Shown here piece after piece: positions 11,505 to 20,442 of a stretch of 64,000 nt of DNA. A program made the translations under genes and the position numbers. The notes below the pieces were generated by a model, which saw only the letters and a list, made by a program, of their open reading frames with translations, searched no databases and was not told the origin of the DNA. Where the stretch lies: assembly GCA_022844275.1 (NCBI GenBank), contig JALHMB010000001.1, positions 620,001 to 684,000 on the forward strand. The letters are read 5' to 3'. Position 1 is the first letter of the stretch, and each line of letters opens with the position of its first letter. This stretch comes from Hyphomicrobiaceae bacterium. Its GTDB lineage: Bacteria > Pseudomonadota > Alphaproteobacteria > Rhizobiales > Hyphomicrobiaceae.

Positions 11505-12092
11505 TCAGGCGACCATCAGGAAAACACCGAGTGCGGCGGTCGCCGCGCCAACGATCTGGGCAGGTACGCGGCTCGGAATGCGGCCAATGGCAAGACCGAT
11601 CGCGATGCCGGCGACGTGCAACAGCGCCGTCGCGACGGCAAAGCCCGCGGCATAGCCATACCAGCCTGTGGCGGGAGCCTCGGCGCCGTGCGCATGACCA
11701 TGAAAGAGCGCGAACAGACCGATGAGCACAGCTCCGACAGCCACGGGCGCCTTCACACCGAGCGCGACGGCGAGGCCCAGCACCACCACGGAGAGCGCGA
11801 TCGCCGGTTCGACCGCGGGGAACTCGATACCAGCGTGGCCGATGAACCCGCCGACCAGCATCATAAGCACGAACGCGATCGGCCACACCCAGACGCGCTT
11901 GCCGCCCGCAATCGCCGCCCACACGCCGACCGAGATCATGGCCGCAAGATGATCGATGCCGCCGAGCGGATGGAGCGAACCGTCGACGAGCGAGAAGCCT
12001 GTTTCTAGGCCCGTGTGCGCCGAGGCGGCGCTCGCCATGAACAGCGGCGCCGCGGCCGCCAGGGAGAGCGTAGAGATGCGTACATGCTTCAT
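11505..12092 (-). CDS. ureJ: HupE/UreJ family nickel permease-like membrane protein
   Basis: 195 residues with an N-terminal signal-like helix ending ASAH and about six further hydrophobic helices. HPLGGIDH near residue 42 is the HX5DH metal motif of HupE/UreJ proteins, and LFHGHAHGAEAP supplies more histidines. The family is thought to move Ni2+ across the inner membrane. It sits inside the urease operon, 11 bp upstream of ureB, which supports a nickel-supply role for urease. Confidence 0.93.
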   Translation of the reverse strand: MKHVRISTLSLAAAAPLFMASAASAHTGLETGFSLVDGSLHPLGGIDHLAAMISVGVWAAIAGGKRVWVWPIAFVLMMLVGGFIGHAGIEFPAVEPAIALSVVVLGLAVALGVKAPVAVGAVLIGLFALFHGHAHGAEAPATGWYGYAAGFAVATALLHVAGIAIGLAIGRIPSRVPAQIVGAATAALGVFLMVA

Positions 12093-12137
12093 TGCGGAGA
12101 GGCTCCGTTGGACTGCCAGTTCATCGAATGGCGCGGA

Positions 12138-12440
12138 CTATCGAATAGGATTATGAACGGTGACGAGCTTGCTGCCATCGGGGAAGGTCGCCTCGACCTG
12201 CACGTCATGGATCATCTCGGCGATGCCTTCCATGACCTGATCGCGCCGCAGGACTTGGGCCCCCGCCGCCATCAGCTCGGATACGCTGCGTCCGTCGCGC
12301 GCACCTTCGACGACAAAATCGGTGATGAGCGCGATCGCCTCCGGATGGTTGAGCTTCACGCCACGCTCCAGGCGGCGGCGTGCGACGTTGGCTGCCATGG
12401 CGATCAGCAGCTTGTCCTTCTCGCGCGGTGTCAGGTTCAT
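12138..12440 (-). CDS. ureA: Urease gamma subunit
   Basis: 100 residues: [20 protein letters not shown] at the start, [20 protein letters not shown] in the middle and [20 protein letters not shown] at the end match UreA along its full length. Small structural subunit of urease. The 30-bp gap to ureD on one side and 45 bp to ureJ on the other fit a single transcript. Confidence 0.98.
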   Translation of the reverse strand: MNLTPREKDKLLIAMAANVARRRLERGVKLNHPEAIALITDFVVEGARDGRSVSELMAAGAQVLRRDQVMEGIAEMIHDVQVEATFPDGSKLVTVHNPIR

Positions 12441-12470
12441 GCGGTCAGCGCCCCCTCCTTGTCCGGTTGC

Positions 12471-13346
12471 TCACGTCATCCAGACACGCGGCATGGCACG
12501 GCCTGAGAGCACCTCGGTTGCCCGGATGATGTCACGTCGGACATTTTCCGGCGTGCCTAGAAATCGGGCAACCAGCATACCGTGCCACGCGCTCACACCG
12601 CAATCTGAGCGCGCATCGGGGACCGCGGCGCGGACCACATCCCTGCGATCCTCGGCATCCGGAGAAACGGCGACCACAAGGCCCGTGCTTCGTGCGCCGG
12701 CAGCAACTGCCGGTCGCGCCAGAGCATTTGCTAGGTGTCCCTCCAGACGCACGGACTCGGCAAAGACCAGCCGCCCACCGCGGCGGATGCGCCAGTCATC
12801 GCGGAATGCACCGATCCCCGGAACCTCTCCGTGCGCCACCCGCCCGAAGACGACCATCTCGGCCATGAGCAGGCGTGCATCGGCTGCCAAGTCAATCTCG
12901 AAACGGCGGCTGAGCCGGGCGCCCGAGTACAGGACCGTCTCCTGCGGCAGCCAGTCGAGGCGGGATGAGGTGTCGAGTTTCAAAGCGACATCGACGAGGG
13001 CTGGTGGGCCGATGGACCGATAAATCCGTTCGGCGGTCGCGGTGGAGTGGACAGCCTCAGCGCCGGCACCGACATCTAGCTCGAATACGAGGCTGTCGCC
13101 GCCGACAACACCCCCACCCGTATTGATCTGACTCGACTCGATGTGCGCTGCGTGCGTCGTTGGAAAGCGAAGGCGATAGCCGCCATATTCCGCGAGCGTG
13201 TCGATGCGCGTTGCACCGTCGGAGAATATGTATCGCGCCTTGAGGCCTCCGACCGTGCGCACAGGCTCGAGCGCGCGGGCCGTCGCACCGGATTCAGGCG
13301 CTGTGCCATCCAGAGCATCGCACGCACGCGGACTTCGTTCCTGCAT
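12471..13346 (-). CDS. ureD: Urease accessory protein UreD (UreH)
   Basis: 291 residues from the ATG at 13346; the frame extends 25 codons further upstream without similarity. QINTGGGVVGGDSL, TTATAERIYRS-like HSTATAERIYRS, LDWLPQETVLYSGA and MAEMVVFGRVAHGE are the family blocks. UreD forms the tunnel-bearing scaffold that passes Ni2+ from UreG to urease. First gene of ureDAJBCEFG; 136 bp separate it from the fusion gene upstream. Confidence 0.95.
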   Translation of the reverse strand: MQERSPRACDALDGTAPESGATARALEPVRTVGGLKARYIFSDGATRIDTLAEYGGYRLRFPTTHAAHIESSQINTGGGVVGGDSLVFELDVGAGAEAVHSTATAERIYRSIGPPALVDVALKLDTSSRLDWLPQETVLYSGARLSRRFEIDLAADARLLMAEMVVFGRVAHGEVPGIGAFRDDWRIRRGGRLVFAESVRLEGHLANALARPAVAAGARSTGLVVAVSPDAEDRRDVVRAAVPDARSDCGVSAWHGMLVARFLGTPENVRRDIIRATEVLSGRAMPRVWMT

Positions 13347-13482
13347 TCCCCGAACCTGTTGGCATTCCGCGCATCGGATAAGGCGCCGGCACGCGCCGTC
13401 TGGCACGGCCGCTATGCGCACTTACCGTCATCTGGTCAGGAAATTCAATCGGCAGTTGTCCGACCGGCGGCAATTCTGCAGC

Positions 13483-15591
13483 TCAAAGAAGATCGGCGAG
13501 CATACGCGCGGCGCGGGCCGCTCCGTCTGCCTCGACCTGCTTCGGGGGCGCTGGTGTCTTCAAGGCCGCCACCATCTCGGCGGCGATCACATCGGGCGTG
13601 GCCGTCGCAAATTCCATGCGCCGCCCTGCACCATACCGATCCAGACGGTGCGCGACATGGAAGTTCTGCTCGAAGTGGTTCTTCAAGGGAAAGTACAGAA
13701 ACGGTGTCCCAGCCGCGGCGAGTTCCATGCAGGTTGTGAGACCACCCTGTACGACCGCGAGATCGCAGGCGGCGAGGTGGCGATCGAGGTTCGGCACGAA
13801 AGCCCGCACGTCCACACCCGCAATCTCCGGAAGCGCTTGTGGGTCGATGCGCGGACCGGCCACAACGACCATGCGCAGCTCCGGGATACGCGCGCGCACC
13901 ATTGGGTAGCTGTCGAGAATGCGCCGAATGAGAGGTGCCCCCACGCCGGAGCCGCCCACCGTTACGATGCATACGCGCTCACCCGGCTGATAGCGTAGGG
14001 TCTCACGCAGTACCGCCCGATCGCCAAACGCATCTGGATGCTCACCGATGACGTAGCCCGCGAAGTCGAAGTGCCTGGGGATCCAGTCGCGCATGGCCGG
14101 CAAATCACGGCCGAACGACATGGGAACGATATCCTCAGGTGAGCCGACGAAGATTGCGCGATCGCGCACGTCCGGATGGCGCTCGACGTGCTTGATCATT
14201 TCCGCGTTGTAGTCGGTCGTGAGAAACGCCTCCCGATCGCCGTTCGCGGGCATCGGCAGCCAGCCCACGAAGTCAGTGAACCACGCGAGCTGCGACCGTT
14301 TCAGCTCGGGATGCTCGTGCCAATAGTGATCGATGTCCCAGGCTTCGTCGGCGATGACGAGATCGTAGTCACCTGCATCGACCACATCCTGGAAGACCAT
14401 GAAGTTCGCGATGAGCACTTCGTCCATTCGGCGAATAGCTTCGAAGGCATTGAGCTCATGCTCGCCTGATTCGAGCTCAATGTGCCGCGACTCGCTCGCA
14501 AGCCGCGCGCTCAGTGGATGAATGCGCTCGTCGTGGGCGGCGAGGAGGCGCGTTACGGGGTCCTGAGCCAGCCAGTCCACGATCAGGTCAGGATGCAGCT
14601 TGCGCAGCTCGCGCGTGATGGCGATATCCCGCCGCCCATGCCCGAGACCAATCGGCGACGAAAGATAGAGAGCCTTCTTCGCCCGCACGGGCGCCCTTGG
14701 CCGGCTTTTGCCGGGCGCCGGAATGCCCAAGCGCCGATCCAGGAAATCGTTGATCAGCTCGTTGCAACGGGCTGGATAGCGCCCGAGGGGATTGTGTCCA
14801 CCGCCGGCGATCGTCACGAGTTCGGCCCCCGTGAGCTTGGCAACGAGCTCCGCACGGGCGTACGGCTGGATCAGATCGTTGTCGCCATGGATGAGAAGCA
14901 CGGGACATTGGACCTTGCGGTACATGACGTCGCTGACGTCGAACGGCGGGGGTAGCGCCCGCGCTTCGACCGTCTTGGCGAGAATGTCACCTCCCGTTTC
15001 GCCGGCCCAGTCGATGCCGTCCTCGATCTGCTTCGTCGAATGCGGCTCCGAGTGAATGTGGCTGATGAAGTGCGCCGCAAAGTCCGGGTAGTTCGTGTGC
15101 CAGTACTCGCGATTGTATTTGTCCCAGCCGACGTGGCTCTCGCGCTTCGTGAGAAAGTGCTGCGGCTGCATGTAGTCGTATGCCGGGCCGATGGTCGCGG
15201 CAGTGCCGGCGAGCACGGCGGCCTTCACGCGCTCCGGGTGATAGGCCGCAATGGCGCAGATATGGATGCCCGCCAGTGAGAGACCGACTAAGATCGATTT
15301 GCCAGCATTGGTGGCGTCCATGACCGCAAGCGCATCGCCAATGAAGTTGGCGAGGGTATAGGCGCTCGCCTCGCGTGGCCGATCGGACTTTCCATTGCCG
15401 CGCGGGTCGAAAGTGATGCAGCGGAAGCGCTCGCTGAAATATGGCACCTGCGCCTTGTAGATGCGGCCGTGTACGATGCTCCATGGCGGCAGGAACACCA
15501 TCGTCTCCGGACCATCGCCGTAGACTTCATAGAAGATCTTTACGCCATCTCGATCGACAAAACCGTCCGAAGCCGGAAGCCTGGCACGCAT
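13483..15591 (-). CDS. Alpha/beta hydrolase :: GT-B glycosyltransferase fusion protein
   Basis: 702 residues. Residues 10-285 are an alpha/beta hydrolase: the nucleophile elbow GLSLAG has Ser105, LLIHGDNDLIQP gives the likely acid (Asp237 or Asp239), and GGGHNPLG gives His266. A short basic, proline-containing linker (about 290-306) leads to a GT-B fold glycosyltransferase. That part has a glycine-rich N-terminal loop LSSPIGLGHGRRDI at about 310, TVGGSGVG, and the sugar-nucleotide-binding signature VVQGGLTTCMELAAAGTPFL near 635. Substrates are unknown; a link between ester or lactone hydrolysis and glycosylation of the product is inference. It lies 4 bp downstream of tetR and is probably cotranscribed with it and mddA. 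Confidence 0.85.
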   Translation of the reverse strand: MRARLPASDGFVDRDGVKIFYEVYGDGPETMVFLPPWSIVHGRIYKAQVPYFSERFRCITFDPRGNGKSDRPREASAYTLANFIGDALAVMDATNAGKSILVGLSLAGIHICAIAAYHPERVKAAVLAGTAATIGPAYDYMQPQHFLTKRESHVGWDKYNREYWHTNYPDFAAHFISHIHSEPHSTKQIEDGIDWAGETGGDILAKTVEARALPPPFDVSDVMYRKVQCPVLLIHGDNDLIQPYARAELVAKLTGAELVTIAGGGHNPLGRYPARCNELINDFLDRRLGIPAPGKSRPRAPVRAKKALYLSSPIGLGHGRRDIAITRELRKLHPDLIVDWLAQDPVTRLLAAHDERIHPLSARLASESRHIELESGEHELNAFEAIRRMDEVLIANFMVFQDVVDAGDYDLVIADEAWDIDHYWHEHPELKRSQLAWFTDFVGWLPMPANGDREAFLTTDYNAEMIKHVERHPDVRDRAIFVGSPEDIVPMSFGRDLPAMRDWIPRHFDFAGYVIGEHPDAFGDRAVLRETLRYQPGERVCIVTVGGSGVGAPLIRRILDSYPMVRARIPELRMVVVAGPRIDPQALPEIAGVDVRAFVPNLDRHLAACDLAVVQGGLTTCMELAAAGTPFLYFPLKNHFEQNFHVAHRLDRYGAGRRMEFATATPDVIAAEMVAALKTPAPPKQVEADGAARAARMLADLL

Positions 15592-15595
15592 GGTT

Positions 15596-16210
15596 TCACC
15601 TATTGGCTAAAGTATTTTCCGCAATGCGTATGAGATCGCCGAAGCGTCGCAAACCCTGGCGCACAGGGACGCCTCGCCGTTCGAGGCCGAGCAGATAGTG
15701 GCTCTCCGCACCGATGAATGCATTGGCGACCAGAGCGGCAACTTCTTCAGCCGAGAAAGGGCCAAGGCCGCCAAGTTCCTGCTCGGCACGCTTCGAGACA
15801 ACCACGATGAGATCGATCCAGCCCTTGATCGCATCGCGCACGACCTTCGCGACTTCGGCATCGGACCAGCCGGCTGCACTGAGCTCCTGGAGAACGCGCA
15901 CGTAGCCCGAGCTGATATCCTCATCGAGATAATCACAGGCCTTGTCCCACTGCTCCGAAACTTTCAGGGACGTGTTTCCGAACAGGGCATTCTGACGGTC
16001 GAGGAGCTGGGCATTCTGGTACTTGAAGAGCGCGAGCAGAAGACCCTGCTTCGAGCCGAAGTGATAGTGGATCTGGCTGAGTGGCACGCCTGCCGCCGCA
16101 GCCACATCGCGCGTGGAGAGACCAGCATAGCCGTTCTGGCGCAGAATCTTCTTCGCGGCCTCGAGCAGCGTCGTGCTGGTTTCTGGCTTCTTGGTCACCA
16201 CGCGCGCCAT
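15596..16210 (-). CDS. TetR family transcriptional regulator
   Basis: 204 residues. The N-terminal helix-turn-helix is clear: TLLEAAKKILRQNGYAGLST, DVAAAAGVPLSQIHYHFGSK. The C-terminal ligand domain is unassigned. It lies between mddA (22 bp upstream) and the hydrolase-glycosyltransferase gene (4 bp downstream). Two inverted repeats upstream of mddA are the obvious candidate operators, which would make this an autoregulated three-gene operon. Confidence 0.93.
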   Translation of the reverse strand: MARVVTKKPETSTTLLEAAKKILRQNGYAGLSTRDVAAAAGVPLSQIHYHFGSKQGLLLALFKYQNAQLLDRQNALFGNTSLKVSEQWDKACDYLDEDISSGYVRVLQELSAAGWSDAEVAKVVRDAIKGWIDLIVVVSKRAEQELGGLGPFSAEEVAALVANAFIGAESHYLLGLERRGVPVRQGLRRFGDLIRIAENTLANR

Positions 16211-16232
16211 GCCCTGGCTCTCCTTGCTTCGA

Positions 16233-17003
16233 TCACCGGCGTTCGAGCTTGTCGGCCGGGCTGAGGGGTGGAACCTGTCTCGCGGGCCACGGAATGAGCA
16301 TCGCGACCTGCTTCCGATAGCGCCGATACTGATCGCCGAAAAGATCGATCAAGTCACGCTCCTCGAGGTAGATCGCAATGAGGATGTAGCCTGTCGTTCC
16401 CGCTGCAAAGAGTAGATGTCCGACGGTCATGGTGGGCGCCGACCAGAACGCGAGCAGGAAGCCGAGATAAAGCGGATGCCGGACCCACTTGTAGAACAGC
16501 GGTGTCCGGAAGATCGGCGCCGGCAGCTCGCGTCCCGTCAGCCGAGCAAAAACCTGACTGAGCCCGAACAGCTCGAAGTGATTGATGAGGAAAGTGCTCA
16601 CGAGCACGGTGATCCAGCCGGCCCAGAAGATGGCTTGCAGGACAGCGACGAGCACAGGGTGCGACACGGACCACACAATCTCGGGCATCGGCCGCCACTG
16701 CCAGTAGAGGAGCACGAGCACCAGGCTCGCCAGAAGTACGTAGGTCGTTCGCTCGACGGCGTGCGGCACGAAACGCGTCCACCATCGCTTGAATGCCGGC
16801 CGCGCCATGACGCTGTGCTGGATGGCGAATAGGCCGAGTAGCAGCGTGTTGACGACGAGTGCGACGATGACGCTTCCCGGCTCGCCGCTGTCGATGGTCT
16901 TCGGCACCGGCAAATTACCGACGAACGCAATGGCATAGAGAAAACTGGCTAGGAAAACGATGTACGCGAGGCCACCATACAGAACAGCCGCGATGCCACC
17001 CAT
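16233..17003 (-). CDS. mddA: Methanethiol S-methyltransferase-like membrane protein (MddA/NnrU/ICMT family)
   Basis: 256 residues with six or more hydrophobic helices. FAIQHSVMARPAFKRWWTRF near residue 60, KWVRHPLYLGFLLAFWSAP near 175 and EERDLIDLFGDQYRRYRKQV near 220 match the MddA group of the isoprenylcysteine methyltransferase/NnrU superfamily. The RHPLY and EERDL motifs form the SAM site. MddA makes dimethyl sulfide from methanethiol in soil bacteria; identity to a characterised enzyme cannot be measured here, so a different methyl acceptor remains possible. First gene of the TetR-controlled operon. Confidence 0.82.
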   Translation of the reverse strand: MGGIAAVLYGGLAYIVFLASFLYAIAFVGNLPVPKTIDSGEPGSVIVALVVNTLLLGLFAIQHSVMARPAFKRWWTRFVPHAVERTTYVLLASLVLVLLYWQWRPMPEIVWSVSHPVLVAVLQAIFWAGWITVLVSTFLINHFELFGLSQVFARLTGRELPAPIFRTPLFYKWVRHPLYLGFLLAFWSAPTMTVGHLLFAAGTTGYILIAIYLEERDLIDLFGDQYRRYRKQVAMLIPWPARQVPPLSPADKLERR

Positions 17004-17051
17004 GGGACGCTCCCTTGATTGTGAATTTGACGCTGGATCGCCATATTGAAT

Positions 17052-17069
17052 TTCGGTCGACCGACCGAA
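17052..17069. promoter_or_regulatory. TetR-type operator 1 upstream of mddA
   Basis: Perfect inverted repeat: half-sites TTCGGTCG and CGACCGAA around a 2-bp AC centre, 49 bp upstream of the mddA start. Its length and symmetry are typical of TetR-family operators, and the operon encodes a TetR protein. Confidence 0.75.
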
Positions 17070-17084
17070 TATCGCGATGCATAA

Positions 17085-17102
17085 TTCGGTCGAACGACCG
17101 AG
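17085..17102. promoter_or_regulatory. TetR-type operator 2 upstream of mddA
   Basis: TTCGGTCG-AA-CGACCGAG, the same inverted repeat as operator 1 with one mismatch in the outermost base. Its centre is 33 bp from that of operator 1, about three helical turns, so two dimers could bind the same DNA face. Confidence 0.72.
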
Positions 17103-17245
17103 TCAAGATCGAAGTGCCGAAGGTTACGGGTTCGCGAGCTTTACGTCGGCCGTGGCGCGGGCAGCAGGGCGAGGATCATCCGGCAGGATAGCGAATGATC
17201 CTGGAATTAATTCAATAGCTTAGTGCGAGAAGGCACCGTGGCTCA

Positions 17246-17293
17246 TCATTTGAGACGGACGCCCGTCAGGGGATCGAACAAGCCTCCGTGAAG
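17246..17293 (-). pseudogene. Possible C-terminal remnant of a MalK/UgpC-type ABC ATPase
   Basis: Within the 291-bp stretch before the tctC-like gene, the minus strand reads HGGLFDPLTGVRLK followed by TGA. The LFDPxTGxRL ending is typical of sugar-type ABC ATPases. The similarity fades upstream. It may be a decayed gene end or chance. The rest of 17103-17393 shows no gene. Confidence 0.25.
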
Positions 17294-17393
17294 CATCGAT
17301 GGACCTTTGCTTCGACCGATATTCCGCTCGCCTCGCTCATAGGACTGAATGCATGTAGTATGCCCCGCACAAGAAATCTCGCAGGGAGCCGTG

Positions 17394-18368
17394 ATGCCAA
17401 TGTTTCGGGGCGCGATCGCAATCGTCTGTTCGGTATTTGCACTTTCCTTTCCGGCCGTCGCAAAGCCGGACAAGACGGAGTGCATTGTGGGAGCAAAGCC
17501 GGGAGGTGGCTTCGATCTGACGTGCCGACTTCTCGGAGGCGCGCTGCAAGCGACCAACATGATCGACAGGCCGATGACGTACACCTACATGGAAGGTGGC
17601 GTCGGAGCGACGGCGTACAACCACATTATCAGCACACGCCCCGGTGACCCCGGCGCGATCGTCGCCGTCTCGACAGGATCCGCACTCCTTCTTGCGCAGA
17701 AGAAGTTCGGAGCACATGACGAGAACGCAGTGCGTTGGGTCGGCGCGCTCGGAGCCGAGTTCGGCTCGGTTATCGTCTCGCCCGACAGCCCATACAAGAC
17801 GCTCAAGGATCTGATCGACGGCATCAAGGACAAGCCTCAGGAATTCTCGGTTGCCGGCGGCGGTGCCGTGGGCAGTCAGGACTGGATGAAGGCTGCCCTG
17901 ATCTTCAAGGCTGCCGGCCAGGATCCGAAGAAGATGCGCTACATCGCGCTCGAAGGCGGCGGCCCCGTCGTGACGAATGTCCTCGGCGGGCACGTCAAGA
18001 TCGGCTCGAGCGACATCGCCGAGTTCATTCCACACCACAAGTCCGGCAAGGTTCGCGTACTGGCCGTCATGTCGCCCGAGCGCCTGACCGGCGATGCGAA
18101 GGACATCCCGACAGCCAAGGAGCAGGGCTTCGACATTCTCTGGACCGTGTGGCGAGGCGTGTACGTTGGCCCGAAGGTTTCCGATGCCGACTACAACTGG
18201 TGGGTCGAGACCGTTCAGAAGCTGAGCACGACTCCCGAGTTCCGTAAGGAGCAAGAGTCACGCGGCCTCTATCCATTCGCATCATTCGGCAAGGATTTCG
18301 ACGCCCACGTCAAAAGCGACGTCGCGCGGTTCAAAGTCCTCGCGCAGGAAGCCGGCCTGATCAAGTAG
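17394..18368 (+). CDS. Tripartite tricarboxylate transporter substrate-binding protein (TctC/Bug family)
   Basis: 324 residues from the ATG at 17394, with GGGAG at 17384-17388; an ATG two codons later is also possible. A signal peptide ending PAVA-KP is followed by IVGAKPGGGFDLTCRLLG, the Bug-family ligand-loop motif, and later by GGGAVGSQDWMKAALIFKAA and AVMSPERLTGDAKDIPT. It binds a carboxylate in the periplasm for the TctAB membrane pair encoded next. The ligand is unknown. Confidence 0.9.
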   Translation: MPMFRGAIAIVCSVFALSFPAVAKPDKTECIVGAKPGGGFDLTCRLLGGALQATNMIDRPMTYTYMEGGVGATAYNHIISTRPGDPGAIVAVSTGSALLLAQKKFGAHDENAVRWVGALGAEFGSVIVSPDSPYKTLKDLIDGIKDKPQEFSVAGGGAVGSQDWMKAALIFKAAGQDPKKMRYIALEGGGPVVTNVLGGHVKIGSSDIAEFIPHHKSGKVRVLAVMSPERLTGDAKDIPTAKEQGFDILWTVWRGVYVGPKVSDADYNWWVETVQKLSTTPEFRKEQESRGLYPFASFGKDFDAHVKSDVARFKVLAQEAGLIK

Positions 18369-18373
18369 TCGAT

Positions 18374-18407
18374 AGGGGCCGTCTTCGTGCACGCGAGAGA
18401 CGGCCCT
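18374..18407 (+). terminator. Hairpin after tctC-like gene
   Basis: The arms AGGGGCCGTCT and AGACGGCCCT pair over 10 bp with one bulged G and a 13-nt loop. The hairpin starts 5 bp after the stop codon and no T-run follows. Like the hairpin at 4013-4038, it separates a binding-protein gene from its permease genes, suggesting partial termination or 3'-end protection of the binding-protein mRNA (inference). Confidence 0.55.
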
Positions 18408-18445
18408 GCCTCATCCAATCCGTGTGCGATCCTTGGGAGGCATAC

Positions 18446-18925
18446 GTGTCCAGCTCTCCTCATGAAGAAGGGCAGCGGAACGGCGCGTTCAGCGGCCGCG
18501 TGACCGCATCGATCCTGCTCGCCTTCGCCGCACTGCTCGCCATTGCCACGAGCCGGATCGAGTACGCCTTCTCCTCCGATCCGCTCGGACCGCAAGCGTT
18601 TCCATACCTCCTATCGATCGCCCTCGCGATCTGTGCTGCCTGGTACTTCCTCAGACCAGGCGCGGCAGATCCGTGGCCACACTCCCAGATGCTGTGGAGC
18701 GCCTTCAGCTTGATCGCAGTGACGGCGATCGCCGTCGGCATCATGGACTACGTCGGCTTTCTTCCGACCGCCTTCATCATCTGCTCGTGGGCTGCATACC
18801 TGTTCGGCTCCGGCCCAGCCGGTGCGCTCGGCATTGGCGCAGTTCAGGCGGCCTTCTGGTTCGCGCTCTTCAAATATGGCCTCGGAACCTATCTCCCGGC
18901 CGGCACGCTGTTCTTTCCTGGCTGA
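18446..18925 (+). CDS. Tripartite tricarboxylate transporter small membrane subunit (TctB family)
   Basis: 159 residues from a GTG start at 18446. A strong GGGAGG at 18435-18440 fixes this start over the open frame eight codons upstream. Four hydrophobic helices and SSDPLGPQAFPYLLSIALAI match TctB. It forms the membrane complex with the TctA protein 8 bp downstream. Confidence 0.9.
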   Translation: MSSSPHEEGQRNGAFSGRVTASILLAFAALLAIATSRIEYAFSSDPLGPQAFPYLLSIALAICAAWYFLRPGAADPWPHSQMLWSAFSLIAVTAIAVGIMDYVGFLPTAFIICSWAAYLFGSGPAGALGIGAVQAAFWFALFKYGLGTYLPAGTLFFPG

Positions 18926-18933
18926 GGTCCCTC

Positions 18934-20442
18934 ATGTCGCTCGACTATCTGTGGACGGGGTTCGCGGTCGCGCTGACACCAACCAATCTGCTCTACTCGC
19001 TGCTTGGTTGCTTCCTCGGCACGCTCATTGGCGCTCTACCTGCGATCGGCCCCATCAATGGCATCGCGCTCATCCTGCCGATCGCCTACACCATGAAGAT
19101 GCCGCCCGAGAGCTGCATGATCCTGCTCGCGGCCATCTACTACGGTGCCGAGTACGGCGGACGCATCACGTCGATCCTCATCAACGTGCCAGGCGATGCC
19201 GGCGCCGTCATGACGGCTATGGACGGCTTTCCCCTGGCCAAACAGGGCCGCGGCGCGGAAGCGTTGACGATGAGCGCGCTCTCGTCGTTCGTCGGCGGCA
19301 TCCTGGCCGTCGTCGGCCTCACGTTCTTCGCGCCGCTGCTGGGTTTGTTCGCCGTGAAGTTCGGGCCTGCCGAATACGTCGCCCTCATGGTCTTCGCGTT
19401 TGCGACGCTCGCATCCATGGTCGGCGCCGAGCCCGTCAAAACGCTGATCGGCTGCCTGATCGGCCTTCTCCTCACGACCATCGGACTCGATCCAACCTCC
19501 GGTGCCTATCGCTTCACGTTCGACCAGCCCGAGCTACACGACGGCATCGAGTTCATCATCATCGTGATCGGACTGTTCTCGATCAGCGAGATCCTGCTCA
19601 TGCTGGAGCACAAGTTCGCCGGCACGCTGAAACCAATACCCATCGGCAAGGGCTTCCCGAGCTGGGCCGACATCAAGGCGTGCTGGTGGCCGACCATCCG
19701 CAGTTCCGTCTCCGGTTTCATCATCGGCGTGCTGCCGGGAACCGGTGCTTCAGTCGCGAGCGCTGTCGCCTACACCACCGAGAAGCGCCTCCTCGACAAG
19801 GGCACGTTCGGCAAAGGCGACATGCGCGGCCTCGCAGCTCCGGAAGCCGCCAACAACGCCGCTGCGGGCGGCGCGTTCGTGCCGATGCTGACGCTCGGCG
19901 TGCCGGGCTCCGGCACGACCGCCGTGATGCTCGGTGCGCTCCTGCTCTACAACATCCAGCCAGGGCCGCAGCTCTTCACCGAAAAGCCCGAGCTCGCCGG
20001 CGGCCTCATTGCTTCGATGTACATCGGCAACATCATGCTGCTCATCATGAACATCCCGATGGTGCGGCTGTTCGTGAAAATGCTGCAGGTGCCCAACACG
20101 TGGCTCATCCCGACGATCCTGCTGCTCTCCATTCTGGGCGTGTACACGGCCTACTCGAGCGTGACGAGCGTGCTCATGATGATCGCAATCGGCGTGATGG
20201 GATGGGCGCTCAGGAAGCAGGGCTTCGACATGGCGCCAATCATTCTCGGCTTCGTGCTCGGTAAGGTTCTGGAGACGAATCTGCGCAATGCGCTTGCCCT
20301 CTCCGGAGGAGAGGTATCGATCCTCTTTCAGAGTACGATCTCAAACTCACTCTGGGTCATGGCCGTGTTGATCGTGATCTTGCCGTGGTGGCTCGCGCGA
20401 CGATCCAGGCGCGAAGCAATCGACGCGCGCGATCACCCTTGA
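18934..20442 (+). CDS. Tripartite tricarboxylate transporter large permease (TctA family)
   Basis: 502 residues from the ATG at 18934; the frame is open upstream but that part overlaps the tctB-like gene. [44 protein letters not shown]-like [18 protein letters not shown] and [20 protein letters not shown] are TctA hallmarks. About eleven to twelve helices. Completes a tctCBA importer operon. Its 3' end overlaps the convergent DMT gene by 10 bp. Confidence 0.95.
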   Translation: MSLDYLWTGFAVALTPTNLLYSLLGCFLGTLIGALPAIGPINGIALILPIAYTMKMPPESCMILLAAIYYGAEYGGRITSILINVPGDAGAVMTAMDGFPLAKQGRGAEALTMSALSSFVGGILAVVGLTFFAPLLGLFAVKFGPAEYVALMVFAFATLASMVGAEPVKTLIGCLIGLLLTTIGLDPTSGAYRFTFDQPELHDGIEFIIIVIGLFSISEILLMLEHKFAGTLKPIPIGKGFPSWADIKACWWPTIRSSVSGFIIGVLPGTGASVASAVAYTTEKRLLDKGTFGKGDMRGLAAPEAANNAAAGGAFVPMLTLGVPGSGTTAVMLGALLLYNIQPGPQLFTEKPELAGGLIASMYIGNIMLLIMNIPMVRLFVKMLQVPNTWLIPTILLLSILGVYTAYSSVTSVLMMIAIGVMGWALRKQGFDMAPIILGFVLGKVLETNLRNALALSGGEVSILFQSTISNSLWVMAVLIVILPWWLARRSRREAIDARDHP

